Shown in pieces: positions 37,467 through 45,923 of a DNA stretch of 64,000 nt. The stretch's first letter is position 1, and the number at the start of each line of letters is the position of its first letter. The position numbers and the translations under genes are program-made. The DNA is from Cloacibacillus porcorum (GTDB lineage Bacteria > Synergistota > Synergistia > Synergistales > Synergistaceae), in NCBI RefSeq assembly GCF_001701045.1, contig NZ_CP016757.1:1667501-1731500 (forward strand), in the 5' to 3' direction. Under the pieces are notes generated by a model. That model worked only from the letters and a program-made list of their open reading frames with translations. It ran no database searches and was not told the origin of the DNA.

Positions 37467-38228
37467 TTACATTCCAGCGCCGATCAGCGCCGCGCCGAGA
37501 GCTCCCGCGTATTGGGCGCGTTCGGGGATTATCACGCGGCGTTTCGTCTTTTTTTCGATCAGCTTTCCGAGCAGGCCGTTCTGCGCGCAGCCGCCGGTGA
37601 AACAGATGTCACCGTAATCAGATATCCGCGAAATTAGGTTTGCCGCGCGCTGGGCTACGGAGTCCAGCAGGCCGAGACAGATGGATTCTTTCGCCACGCC
37701 CTGCGCCAGCAGCCCGATGACCTCGGACTCCGCGAAGACGGTGCACATGTTGTTTATCGGCTGGAAGGGCGTATTCTCCGGGATCGCGGCGAAGTCCTGG
37801 AGCGAACAGCCTAGGTGTACCGCCATGTTCTGGAGGAAGCGCCCCGTGCCGGCGGCGCACTTGTCATTCATGAGGAAGTCTGTAACTCTGCCGTCGGGGC
37901 CGAGGGTTATCACCTTTGAGTCCTGTCCGCCGATGTCGAGCACCGTTGAAGCCTCCGGCGCGAGGTAGTGCGCGCCCGCGGCGTGGCAGGTGATCTCTGT
38001 GACGCGCTTGTCGGCCTGAAAGACGTTTCTCCCATAACCAGTTGCCGTGACGTGGAGGTCCTCGTTTTTAAGTATATGTCCGCGCCTCCTCACCTGAGCC
38101 ACCGCCTTTGCCGCGCTCTCCCCAGGTGTCCAGCCGGTGGGGGTTAGGTAGAATTCAAAGCCGCTGCCGTTCCAGAGGACGCCCTTGGTCGCGGTGGAGC
38201 CGATGTCGATGCCGATGCTGGCCATCAC
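37467..38228 (-). CDS. ATP-dependent activator of 2-hydroxyacyl-CoA dehydratase/double-cubane reductase family
   Basis: ASKHA-fold ATPase (BadF/BadG/BcrA/BcrD family) that uses ATP to push one electron into a partner Fe-S protein. GIDIGSTATKGVLW is the phosphate-1 loop, TVLDIGGQDSKVI the second loop, and the two cysteines of the dimer-bridging 4Fe-4S cluster are in NDKCAAGTGRF (about residue 124) and NNMCTVFAES (about 160); ICFTGGCAQN follows. 253 residues, normal for HgdC or DCCP-reductase. It overlaps the upstream gene by 4 bases, so the pair is an operon of reductase and activator. Confidence 0.92.
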   Translation of the reverse strand: MMASIGIDIGSTATKGVLWNGSGFEFYLTPTGWTPGESAAKAVAQVRRRGHILKNEDLHVTATGYGRNVFQADKRVTEITCHAAGAHYLAPEASTVLDIGGQDSKVITLGPDGRVTDFLMNDKCAAGTGRFLQNMAVHLGCSLQDFAAIPENTPFQPINNMCTVFAESEVIGLLAQGVAKESICLGLLDSVAQRAANLISRISDYGDICFTGGCAQNGLLGKLIEKKTKRRVIIPERAQYAGALGAALIGAGM

Positions 38229-39379
38229 AGCATCTCCGTGAAGGCGCCGAACCTGGTGGCGAGCTGCCCGAGGTCGCCCTGTGAATAGTCGGTCTCCACC
38301 GCGATGTAGGGAATGCCCTCGCCGGCGAGGAACTGGCGGATGGAGTAGGATTCGACGTTGTATGTGTGACAGGCCTGAAGGATGACGTCTACGACGCCGT
38401 CGGCGCGGTATCTTTCCGCGTAGTGGCGCAGCAGCTCTTCGCGACCCTCGTTAGGCGACATGACGGAGCAGGGGATGGAGAGATATTTTTCCGCGAGCGC
38501 GTCAAGCGGGGCGATATCCTCGCGGACCTTATAGTGCGAGCATTTAAGGTTGCCGCAGTTTTCAAAGCCGACGACGAGCGAGGCGCATTCCGGAGATTCG
38601 AGGATGTCGACGATCTTTTCCAGAGATTTCCCCATTGGGCAGCCGGTGATGAGGATGCGGTGGGCGGCGATATCCTGACGGCGCTGGCCGTCGATGTAAT
38701 TTTCCAGTATTTTATCAACGAGTTCATTGACCTTCGCCACGCTCTTTTCATAGTCGAAGGTGAATTTGAGATAGTCCGATACGAGCATGATCTCTTTGCC
38801 CGTTATTACGGCGTCCGGCAGCTTTGAGAGGTCGTAAAAGCGCATTGCCGCGGCGTGCATCGTGTTTCTGAGCGCTATGGACTCCGCGAGCTTTTTGTCG
38901 GTTATCTCTGTGCCGCAGAGCTCTTCAAGCGCCTCTTTGAGCGCGGTGATCTCCCCCTTCCAGAGTTCGAGGCTCATGGGGTGCTCCCTGCGCTGCGGCA
39001 GCTGCATGACGTGGGTCGGGCGCAGCCTTCCGAGCAGTTCGTACATCTTCTTTTTACCGTCGCATGTGGTCTCTCCGACGACCATGTCGCAGAAGTGGAA
39101 GTAAGGACAGGTGTCGGTCAGCGCAAAGCCGTAGCTCGACTTTATGAGCGGACAGAGGTTGCGCGGCAGGTGTTTTTCCGCCGCTGCGATCGGTTTGTCG
39201 CTTGTGCTGCACAGAGAGACGGAGATGCCGCCGGCGGCGTTGACGAGCTCCCACGGCGTGAACGTGCAGTAGGTACCGATCACCGGACGCCCGGCCTCTT
39301 TAAGTTCCTTTACGGCTACGGGGCCGTTGTGGACGGCCTCGCGCATTTCATCAAATATCTGATCTATATTATTGTACAT
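38225..39379 (-). CDS. Double-cubane-cluster-type reductase (HgdB/BcrC/YjiM family)
   Basis: Anaerobic Fe-S reductase of the 2-hydroxyacyl-CoA dehydratase D-subunit family. As a single catalytic gene paired with one activator it matches the double-cubane-cluster protein arrangement (YjiM/YjiL type) more than a two-subunit acyl-CoA dehydratase. Likely cluster ligands are in GTYCTFTPWE, RNLCPLIKSSYG, TDTCPYFHFCDM, GETTCDGKKK, FENCGNLKCSHY and LQACHTYN. 384 residues. Low-potential reduction of small molecules has been shown for related proteins; the physiological substrate is unknown. AGGGGGAG lies before the ATG. A possible leader peptide ORF lies about 170 bases upstream. Confidence 0.85.
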   Translation of the reverse strand: MYNNIDQIFDEMREAVHNGPVAVKELKEAGRPVIGTYCTFTPWELVNAAGGISVSLCSTSDKPIAAAEKHLPRNLCPLIKSSYGFALTDTCPYFHFCDMVVGETTCDGKKKMYELLGRLRPTHVMQLPQRREHPMSLELWKGEITALKEALEELCGTEITDKKLAESIALRNTMHAAAMRFYDLSKLPDAVITGKEIMLVSDYLKFTFDYEKSVAKVNELVDKILENYIDGQRRQDIAAHRILITGCPMGKSLEKIVDILESPECASLVVGFENCGNLKCSHYKVREDIAPLDALAEKYLSIPCSVMSPNEGREELLRHYAERYRADGVVDVILQACHTYNVESYSIRQFLAGEGIPYIAVETDYSQGDLGQLATRFGAFTEML

Positions 39380-39781
39380 ATAATGCTCCCCCTTTTATCT
39401 GACCTGTCGTATGTTTAATGGCGCGCTGCATCAAGAGGCGCGCGCGGCAGATAAAGTAAGAGGGCAAGAGTGGCTTTTTCGAGGATTTACCGAAGGCCTC
39501 CGCGCCGCGCGCTCACTATAGACAGCAATGCAGTCCCTGCATCAAGACCGGCTCAGGTAAAAAATATCGCTGTGCGCAGCATCTGGCTTCACCTCCGAGA
39601 ATAACTTTTTATATTCTACAATATAATGCCGCCGCCGATAAACATAACGCGGCAAGATTTGTTATAATGCACATAAAGGAAGATATGCATTATTCCCGTT
39701 GTCTGTTCCGTTATCTGTTATAGTATCTTGATATACGGATCTTCGACGCGGGTGTGCAAAAACCGCCTCCGGCAAAGAGAG
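39380..39781. other. Divergent intergenic region between reductase operon and rapZ
   Basis: About 400 bases. On the minus side it holds a short leader ORF (39553-39582), a 6-bp hairpin with ATGCAG/CTGCAT arms (39528-39542), a GCGCGC/GCGCGC hairpin (39421-39443) and a repeated 11-mer CTGCATCAAGA (39426-39436 and 39537-39547). On the plus side there are TATAAT-like words (39622, 39663) and TATAGT at 39719, but no convincing -35. Confidence 0.5.
39553..39582 (-). CDS. Possible 9-residue leader peptide
   Basis: An ideal GGAGGTGA ribosome site (39596-39589) sits 6 bases before an ATG that opens a 9-codon frame, MLRTAIFFT, then TGA. It lies in the 5' leader of the double-cubane reductase operon and is followed by small hairpins. 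Its size and strong ribosome site suggest a regulatory leader rather than a functional protein. It could also be chance. Confidence 0.35.
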   Translation of the reverse strand: MLRTAIFFT

Positions 39782-40675
39782 ATGATTTACTTGGAAAGAA
39801 AGAGAGAGATCAAACGCTGCATCATAATTACCGGCATGTCGGGCGCGGGAAAGTCATCCGCCCTAAATGTCTTTGAGGATCAGGGCTTTTACGCGATAGA
39901 CAATCTGCCCCCCACGCTTCTGCCGCAGCTTCTCGAAGTGCTTGAGGGCCATCAGTCCGCGGTGCGCAACGGCGTCGCGGCGGTGGTCGACGTTCGTGGC
40001 CAGGATTTGCTGAACGACCTTGTCAACGTCGCCGCCAGACTCCGGGAGAAAAACGTCCATACGGAGATACTCTTTGTGGATTCCTCCGACGAGGCCCTTG
40101 TGCGCCGCTTTGAGACGACGCGCAGACGCCATCCGCTCGCTGAGGGGATGACGATACTTCAGGGAATTCAAAACGAAAGGGAACTTCTAAACGGCATTAT
40201 AAAAAATGCTGATATAGTTATAGATACAACGGGACTTAAACTGCCCGACTTTAAAACGCGGCTTCTTGAGGCTACAGGGATGTCGATGGAGGAGCCGGCG
40301 GTGATCGTCAGCTCTTTCGGATTCAAGTACGGGCCGCCGCAGGATGCCGACTATATCCTGGACGTCCGTTTCCTGCCCAATCCGAACTATGTCGACGAAC
40401 TTCATCAGCTTTCGGGAAGGGACGAGCCGGTGGTGAGGTACCTGAAGGGCTTTCCCGCGCTGGGGGAATTTCTCTCGCGCGCGGAGCCGCTGCTTGACTA
40501 TGTCTCCTCGGTCTACTGCGACACCGGCAAAAAACAGCTGCATATCTGCATCGGCTGTACGGGCGGGCGGCACCGTTCCGTCGCCGTCACGGAGATTCTG
40601 GGAGCCTACCTTGAGGCGGCAGGCAGGCGCGTCAAGGTGCAGCATCGGGATATCGACAAAGGAAATCTCTGGTGA
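39782..40675 (+). CDS. rapZ: RNase adapter/nucleotide-binding protein RapZ (YvcJ)
   Basis: P-loop protein; in enteric bacteria RapZ steers RNase E to small RNAs of the amino-sugar pathway, and in Firmicutes (YvcJ) it is a GTPase-like protein near yvcK. P-loop GMSGAGKSS (about residue 18), AIDNLPPTLLPQLL, SFGFKYGPPQDADYILDVRFLPNP (by its ends) and the C-terminal CTGGRHRSV binding site. The first start in frame is a TTG at 39728, but ATG 39782 gives the usual family N-terminus MIYLERKREIKRC; TTG 39791 is also possible. It overlaps yvcK by 4 bases, the standard rapZ-yvcK-whiA order. Confidence 0.93.
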   Translation: MIYLERKREIKRCIIITGMSGAGKSSALNVFEDQGFYAIDNLPPTLLPQLLEVLEGHQSAVRNGVAAVVDVRGQDLLNDLVNVAARLREKNVHTEILFVDSSDEALVRRFETTRRRHPLAEGMTILQGIQNERELLNGIIKNADIVIDTTGLKLPDFKTRLLEATGMSMEEPAVIVSSFGFKYGPPQDADYILDVRFLPNPNYVDELHQLSGRDEPVVRYLKGFPALGEFLSRAEPLLDYVSSVYCDTGKKQLHICIGCTGGRHRSVAVTEILGAYLEAAGRRVKVQHRDIDKGNLW

Positions 40676-41790
40676 ACGCCGTTCTCTGGATACTCACCTT
40701 TATAACAGCCTTTATGCTTGGCGGGGCGGCCGTCTATTTTATCGCGCCCAAACGGCGCAGGTTCTGGAGGAGGCCCGCGGAGCGCCACCGCATCATGTCC
40801 AACGCCCTTGAGTACAGGCTCTCGCTGGGGCCGCGCGTCGTCGCGATCGGCGGCGGCACGGGACTTTCAACGCTGCTTGGCGGCCTTAAGGGCTTTACCC
40901 GGAATATCACGGCGGTTGTCGCCGTCACGGACGAGGGCGGCAGCTCCGGGAGGCTGCGCCAGGAGTGGGGCATGCTGCCCCCCGGCGACATACGCAACTG
41001 CATCGTCGCGCTCGCGGAGAACGACAGCTCGCTGAACAGCCTGCTCAATTTCCGCTTCGACCGCGGCGAGCTCAAGGGTCACAGCCTGGGGAACCTCATC
41101 CTCCTCGCGACGACGGAGATGATGGGCGATTTCCAGCGCGCCGTGGAGGAGCTGAACAAGCTCCTTGCCATACGCGGGCAGGTGCTGCCCGTAACGACTG
41201 ACAATGTAACGCTCAAGGGAGAGACCGCCGACGGCAGGCTGCTTTCCGGCGAGCTGGAGATATCGGATAACGGCAGCCAGCTGGCGAAGCTGTGGATAGA
41301 GCCTGCGGACGCCGAGGCGCTGTCCGGCGTGAAACAGGCCTTCGCCGAGGCCGAGATAATTGTGCTCGGCCCGGGAAGCCTTTTTACCAGCGTGCTTCCG
41401 AACCTTCTGCTCAGCGATATGGCGAAGCTGCTTCGGGATACGAAGGTCCCCATCGTCTATATCGCGAATCTGATGACTCAGCCGAAGGAGACGGAGGGCA
41501 TGAACATCGTCGCCCATGTCGACTGGATAACCGGCGTTCTGGGCACCGTCCCCGATTATGTGCTTGCCAACCAGTCCGCGATACCGGCGGAATTTCTTTC
41601 GCGCTACAGCAAGATCGGCGCGGAGCCGCTCTACCTCTCCGCGAAAGAGGAGAATTATTTGGAGTCGCTCGGAACGACGGTGGTCTACGGCGATTACTGT
41701 GAGATAAGAAACGGGAAATATCTGCGGCATAACGCGCAGAACCTCTCGGAGACGATCATGGAACTAATCCGCGAGAACAGGAAGAGCTGA
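40672..41790 (+). CDS. Gluconeogenesis factor YvcK/CofD-like protein with N-terminal membrane anchor
   Basis: Member of the YvcK (MGF) family, which binds UDP-sugars and is needed for growth on gluconeogenic substrates and for cell-wall homeostasis in Bacillus. GPRVVAIGGGTGLSTLL starts the core (about residue 43), with TDEGGSSGRLR, MLPPGDIRNCI, HSLGNLIL and GPGSLFTSVLPNLL following. Unlike the usual protein, the first 40 residues form a membrane segment (about 4-24) and a basic linker (KRRRFWRRP). GTG start overlaps the rapZ stop. whiA follows after 11 bases. Confidence 0.92.
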   Translation: MNAVLWILTFITAFMLGGAAVYFIAPKRRRFWRRPAERHRIMSNALEYRLSLGPRVVAIGGGTGLSTLLGGLKGFTRNITAVVAVTDEGGSSGRLRQEWGMLPPGDIRNCIVALAENDSSLNSLLNFRFDRGELKGHSLGNLILLATTEMMGDFQRAVEELNKLLAIRGQVLPVTTDNVTLKGETADGRLLSGELEISDNGSQLAKLWIEPADAEALSGVKQAFAEAEIIVLGPGSLFTSVLPNLLLSDMAKLLRDTKVPIVYIANLMTQPKETEGMNIVAHVDWITGVLGTVPDYVLANQSAIPAEFLSRYSKIGAEPLYLSAKEENYLESLGTTVVYGDYCEIRNGKYLRHNAQNLSETIMELIRENRKS

Positions 41791-41801
41791 GGGCGCATAT
41801 A

Positions 41802-42716
41802 ATGGAAGGTCTGAATCACACCATCTGGGACGAGTGGGGCGCGCTTCCCGCCTCCCAGCCGGTAAAAGACGAGGCGGCCGGAATCATCGACGGCATGAGT
41901 TATAATGTGGAGGGCGAAGATTATCTCTTCACCTCGCCCCGCCTCTTCGTAGTGCGGCGGCTGATGCGCCTCTGGGGAGAATGCGAATGGAGCGGTCCGG
42001 CGGACGGAGAGAGTATCCGCCTCATCCATACGCAGCAGAGGGGCCGGATAGTATTCTCCATCGGCAGGCGCGCGGCGACGGAGATCTTCGCCGTCACGAA
42101 CGCGATGGCGAAGCGCACACGAAATTGGAATTGGGTACGCGGCCTCTTCGGGAGCTGCGGCGCGCTCTATATACCGAGGGCCGGATACTATCTGGTCATC
42201 CGTCCGCCGGCGGGGAAGGGCTCCGCGGAGCGTTTGCAGGCGATATTGAAATCCTGCGGCTTCACGGTTGGTGTGAGAAAGAAAATGGAGTGCCGCGAAC
42301 TGATGCTGAGAGACCAGCAGCAGATCGTCACATTCCTTTCGCGGATAGGGCTCGTCAAGACAGCCCTCGATCTCGAGGAGACGGCGATCTACCGTTCGAT
42401 GAGGAGCCATGCCAACAAGCTTGTGAACTGCGACGCCGCGAATATCAACAAGAGCCTGGAGGCGGCCCGTCTCCAGATGGAGCTGATCCGTCAGATGGAG
42501 GACCTTGGGATAGTGGAGGAGCTTCCAGCGCCGCTTTTTGAGCTGGTAATGGCGCGGAAGAAAAATCCGAGCATAACTTTGAAAGAACTTGGACAAACTT
42601 TACCGAGACCAATTAGCAAAAGTACGGTAGAATATAGGTGGCGGAAATTAGAAACCATGCTAAGAAAGCAATCAAAGGGGGATGATGCCAATGTACTTAG
42701 GAAAGGCAGACGTTAA
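41802..42716 (+). CDS. whiA: DNA-binding protein WhiA
   Basis: Regulator with a degenerate LAGLIDADG-homing-endonuclease fold plus helix-turn-helix, known to control division genes in Streptomyces and other bacteria. The C-terminal part is clearest: RSHANKLVNCDAANINKSLEAA (by its ends near residue 207-228) followed by ITLKELGQTLPRPISKSTVEYRWRKLE, the WhiA HTH. 304 residues. It completes the rapZ-yvcK-whiA set. The 3' end overlaps the debranching-enzyme gene by 26 bases. Confidence 0.92.
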   Translation: MEGLNHTIWDEWGALPASQPVKDEAAGIIDGMSYNVEGEDYLFTSPRLFVVRRLMRLWGECEWSGPADGESIRLIHTQQRGRIVFSIGRRAATEIFAVTNAMAKRTRNWNWVRGLFGSCGALYIPRAGYYLVIRPPAGKGSAERLQAILKSCGFTVGVRKKMECRELMLRDQQQIVTFLSRIGLVKTALDLEETAIYRSMRSHANKLVNCDAANINKSLEAARLQMELIRQMEDLGIVEELPAPLFELVMARKKNPSITLKELGQTLPRPISKSTVEYRWRKLETMLRKQSKGDDANVLRKGRR

Positions 42717-44670
42717 CACCTATGACAAAGGCGCCGGGAGGGAGTTCCTTGTCTCCAACGGGCGCGGAAGCTACGGATTTTCCACAGTCATAGGGGCAAA
42801 CACAAGGAGAGAGCACGGCCTTCTCGTGGTGAGGCCTGAAAGCGAACGGCAGCACTCGGTCCTGGTCAGCAAAATCGAAGAGACCATTTTTGACCGCAAC
42901 AAGAAATACCAGCTCTCAACGAACCGTTACAAGGATCTTGTTTACCCGGACGGTTACAGGTATCTACAGGAATATCAGGGAAATCCATTCCCAAGTATAC
43001 TTTTTGTAATTCATAGTATCCTCCTCAAAAAATCGATTTTTATGCCGCATGGAAAAGAATGCACGGTAATAAAGTATGAGCTTCTGGCAGCTCCTGATAA
43101 GGTCCGCCTTGATCTGCGCCCGCTCTTCGCCCACAGGCTGAGCGACACGGTATGTCCTGAATCGGGTAAGAGCGAATTCAGCGTATCCTCCGACGACGCG
43201 CACAGCATCAGTGTAAAGGGCAGGGGACACGCCAGCTGCTGCTCGGCCACGGCAGGCACATGGTCGCTGAAGCCTCTATGGTTTGAAAACCTCATCTACG
43301 AGCAGGATGACCGCCCCGAATCCGCCGGCGTCGACCATCTGTGGTCGCCTGGATTCATCTCCAACGAGATATCCGAGGGAGACGTGGTCTATGTGGTGCT
43401 CTCCGAGAAACCGCAGAGCTTCACGCTCAAGGAGCTTGCCGCTATGGAAAAAGAGACGGCGGAGAGATTTGAAAATATCCTCGAGCAGGCGAATATTCCC
43501 GCCCTTAACAGCGCTGAGCAGGATATGATCGTATCCTCGTACCATCTCGTCGACGACCGCCCCGAGAGCATCGCCCCCATCTATACCGGCTATCCCTCAG
43601 TCGATACGAAGGCGCGCGACACCTTTATCTCGCTGCCCGGACTGCTTCTCGCCACCGGTAGGGAAGAGGTCGCGGCGAAGACGCTCAAATACTGGCTTGA
43701 GATCGCCGAGAAAAACGGCTGGGTCATGCCAGAAAAATTCGCCGACGACGGCTCCTGTGAATTTGGCTGCATCGACAACGGACTCTGGTTCGTATACGCG
43801 GCGGACAAATACCTCTCGCACCATAAAGAGGCCTCCGCTCAGGACAGAGCCGCGTTCGCCCGCGCGATAAAAGAGATCGTCGAAAAGTATATCTCAGGTG
43901 CCGCCGAGCTGGATGCGGTATGCGACGCGAATATGCTCCTCCGTATGACCTCGGCGCATCCCTCAAGATACTGGATGAACGCCGTGGCCGGCGACGAAGT
44001 AGTCGTTCCGCGCAAGGGATACCTCGTGGAGGTCAACGCCCTTTGGTACAACGCGCTGAAATGCGCCGAGAAATACGCGCTTGAGTGCGGCTGCGCCGAT
44101 TCAGCGAAAAAGTTTGGGGAGGCGGCAGAGAAGTGCGCCAAGTCCTTCAACGATACCTTCTGGAGCTTCGATATGAAGGGCCTCTACGACAGCGTCGATC
44201 CAGAGACCTTCAAAAACGACGGCACGATCCGCCCGAACCAGATACTGGCGGCCTCGCTGCCCTTCAGCCCGCTATCGCCGGATGCGGCACAGAATGTGGT
44301 GCGCCTCTGCTGGAACGAGCTCTACACTACATACGGACTCCGCACCCTCGACCCGCGCCATGACAAGTTCAAGGGCCGTTCCGAGGGACGCCTGGACCAG
44401 CGCCTCAAGGCCCGCTACCGCGGCATGGCCTGGACATGGCTGCTTGGGCAGTTCATTACCGCATACCTCAAAAACAATCCTTCGCGTAAGGACCTTGGAT
44501 GGGTATTCATCCGTCCGTTCAATTCGCACCTGCGCCACGGATGCCTGGGCGGGGTAGCGGAACTCTTCGACGGCATGATGCCCTACCGTCCGCACGGAGA
44601 CGTCCTCAGCGCCGTATCGCTCGGAGAACTTCTGCGCGTACTGCATGAGAATCTTGAGGCCGGCGAATAA
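42691..44670 (+). CDS. Glycogen debranching enzyme (amylo-alpha-1,6-glucosidase family)
   Basis: GDE_C-type (alpha/alpha)6-barrel enzyme, predicted to cleave alpha-1,6 branches of glycogen. The N-terminal domain has EFLVSNGRGSYGFSTVIGANTRREHGLLV (by its ends, about residues 15-43), typical of bacterial/archaeal debranching enzymes. The catalytic domain has YPSVDTKARDTFISLPGLLLATG, EVNALWYNALK, and DGTIRPNQILAASLP; RGMAWTWLLGQF and HGCLGGVAELFDG close it. ATG 42691 is chosen over ATG 42682 because AGGGGG lies 9 bases before it. 659 residues. Coupled to whiA, and upstream of gap-pgk, it links the rapZ-yvcK carbon-control cluster to storage polysaccharide. Confidence 0.9.
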   Translation: MYLGKADVNTYDKGAGREFLVSNGRGSYGFSTVIGANTRREHGLLVVRPESERQHSVLVSKIEETIFDRNKKYQLSTNRYKDLVYPDGYRYLQEYQGNPFPSILFVIHSILLKKSIFMPHGKECTVIKYELLAAPDKVRLDLRPLFAHRLSDTVCPESGKSEFSVSSDDAHSISVKGRGHASCCSATAGTWSLKPLWFENLIYEQDDRPESAGVDHLWSPGFISNEISEGDVVYVVLSEKPQSFTLKELAAMEKETAERFENILEQANIPALNSAEQDMIVSSYHLVDDRPESIAPIYTGYPSVDTKARDTFISLPGLLLATGREEVAAKTLKYWLEIAEKNGWVMPEKFADDGSCEFGCIDNGLWFVYAADKYLSHHKEASAQDRAAFARAIKEIVEKYISGAAELDAVCDANMLLRMTSAHPSRYWMNAVAGDEVVVPRKGYLVEVNALWYNALKCAEKYALECGCADSAKKFGEAAEKCAKSFNDTFWSFDMKGLYDSVDPETFKNDGTIRPNQILAASLPFSPLSPDAAQNVVRLCWNELYTTYGLRTLDPRHDKFKGRSEGRLDQRLKARYRGMAWTWLLGQFITAYLKNNPSRKDLGWVFIRPFNSHLRHGCLGGVAELFDGMMPYRPHGDVLSAVSLGELLRVLHENLEAGE

Positions 44671-44795
44671 AACAGGCAGCCGCCAACCAGCGGAACATAC
44701 GTTTTTGCATTGTAGAATGTTTGCGGCTCAATTGGCGTTTGTATAAGGCGGACGAATAAAAATAAGCGTTAATTTATAAAAATGGAAATTTTTGT

Positions 44796-44824
44796 TTGAC
44801 ATAAACGGAATATAGTAGCACAAT
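44796..44824 (+). promoter_or_regulatory. Promoter of gap-pgk
   Basis: A consensus TTGACA (44796-44801) with a 17-base spacer to CACAAT (44819-44824). Transcription would begin near 44831, at the foot of a perfect hairpin. Confidence 0.65.
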
Positions 44825-44827
44825 CAT

Positions 44828-44862
44828 AAAAGAGGGATAAATACTAGGTTTATCCCTCTTTT
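44828..44862 (+). promoter_or_regulatory. 14-bp stem-loop in the gap leader
   Basis: AAAAGAGGGATAAA (44828-44841) pairs perfectly with TTTATCCCTCTTTT (44849-44862) around a 7-base loop. If the promoter above is used, the stem sits at the mRNA 5' end, which can stabilise a transcript. The right arm ends in TTTT, so early termination is another option, and in DNA form the palindrome could be an operator. It lies 38 bases before the gap ATG. Confidence 0.7.
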
Positions 44863-44900
44863 CACAAGGTATTGGTAAAAATTCTAAGGAGGCACTTACA

Positions 44901-45920
44901 ATGGCTAAGTACAAGGTTGCAATCAACGGGTTTGGACGTATCGGACGTCTTTCTCTCCGCGCGTTTTTCACGAACGGGAAAGATAATGAATTTGAAATAG
45001 TGGCGATAAACGACCTCACACCGCCGGCATCTCTTGCATATCTGCTTAAGTATGACTCAGTTTTCCGCCGTTTCCCCGGCACAGTTGAAGTCGACGGCGA
45101 CTACCTCGTAGTAAACGGACACCGGATCAAGGCCCTTGCGGAGCCCGATCCCGCGAAACTGCCCTGGAAAGAGATGGGCGTGGACCTTGTCATAGAGTCG
45201 ACCGGCCGCTACACCGACGCCAACCAGGCGAAGGCGCACATTGAAGCCGGCGCGAAAAAGGTCATCATCTCGGCTCCCGCCAAGAACCATGACGCCACGA
45301 TAGTTATGGGTGTCAACGAGGGCGTCTACGATCCCAAGAAAGACAACATCATCTCCAACGCCTCCTGCACGACAAACTGCCTCGCTCCCGTCTGCAAAGT
45401 CCTCCAGGACAAGTTCGGCATCAAAGAGGGGCTCATGAACACCATCCACGCATATACTAACGACCAGAAGACGCTCGACTTCCCGCACAAGAACCTCTCT
45501 CGCGGCAGAGCGGCGGCCCTCTCGATCATACCGACCAGCACCGGAGCCGCGAAGGCGATCTCCGAGGTTATGCCGGAGCTCAAAGGCAAGCTCAACGGCT
45601 TCGCGCTCCGCGTACCTACCCCCGACGTTTCGGTCGTCGACCTCACCGTAGTCCTTGAGAAGCCGGCGACGGTGGACGAAGTCAATGCGGCGATGAAAGA
45701 GGCAGCCGAGGGCCCGCTTAAGGGAATACTTGAGTACGAGCCCGAAGACCTCGTGTCTATGGACTTCGTAGGCGATACCAATTCGTCGATATTCGCGCCG
45801 ATGCACACCATGTCTATGGGAGACAGAATGATAAAGCTCCTCTCATGGTACGACAACGAGTGCGGATACAGCAACAGAGTTATCGATCTCGCGAACTACA
45901 TCTTCAAAAAGGGACTTTAA
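44901..45920 (+). CDS. gap: Glyceraldehyde-3-phosphate dehydrogenase, type I
   Basis: Converts glyceraldehyde 3-phosphate, NAD+ and phosphate to 1,3-bisphosphoglycerate in glycolysis and the reverse in gluconeogenesis. N-terminal Rossmann loop [18 protein letters not shown], catalytic Cys156 in [32 protein letters not shown]-type substrate block (by its ends near 212-232) and [13 protein letters not shown] at the C-terminus. 339 residues, typical. AAGGAGG precedes the ATG. It lies 3 bases before pgk in one transcript. Confidence 0.97.
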   Translation: MAKYKVAINGFGRIGRLSLRAFFTNGKDNEFEIVAINDLTPPASLAYLLKYDSVFRRFPGTVEVDGDYLVVNGHRIKALAEPDPAKLPWKEMGVDLVIESTGRYTDANQAKAHIEAGAKKVIISAPAKNHDATIVMGVNEGVYDPKKDNIISNASCTTNCLAPVCKVLQDKFGIKEGLMNTIHAYTNDQKTLDFPHKNLSRGRAAALSIIPTSTGAAKAISEVMPELKGKLNGFALRVPTPDVSVVDLTVVLEKPATVDEVNAAMKEAAEGPLKGILEYEPEDLVSMDFVGDTNSSIFAPMHTMSMGDRMIKLLSWYDNECGYSNRVIDLANYIFKKGL

Positions 45921-45923
45921 GCC

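Noticed and set aside
39426-39447. SAM-riboswitch-like ATCAAGAG word
   Set aside because: Only a short match; the rest of the SAM-I core is absent and the neighbouring gene is not a methionine gene.
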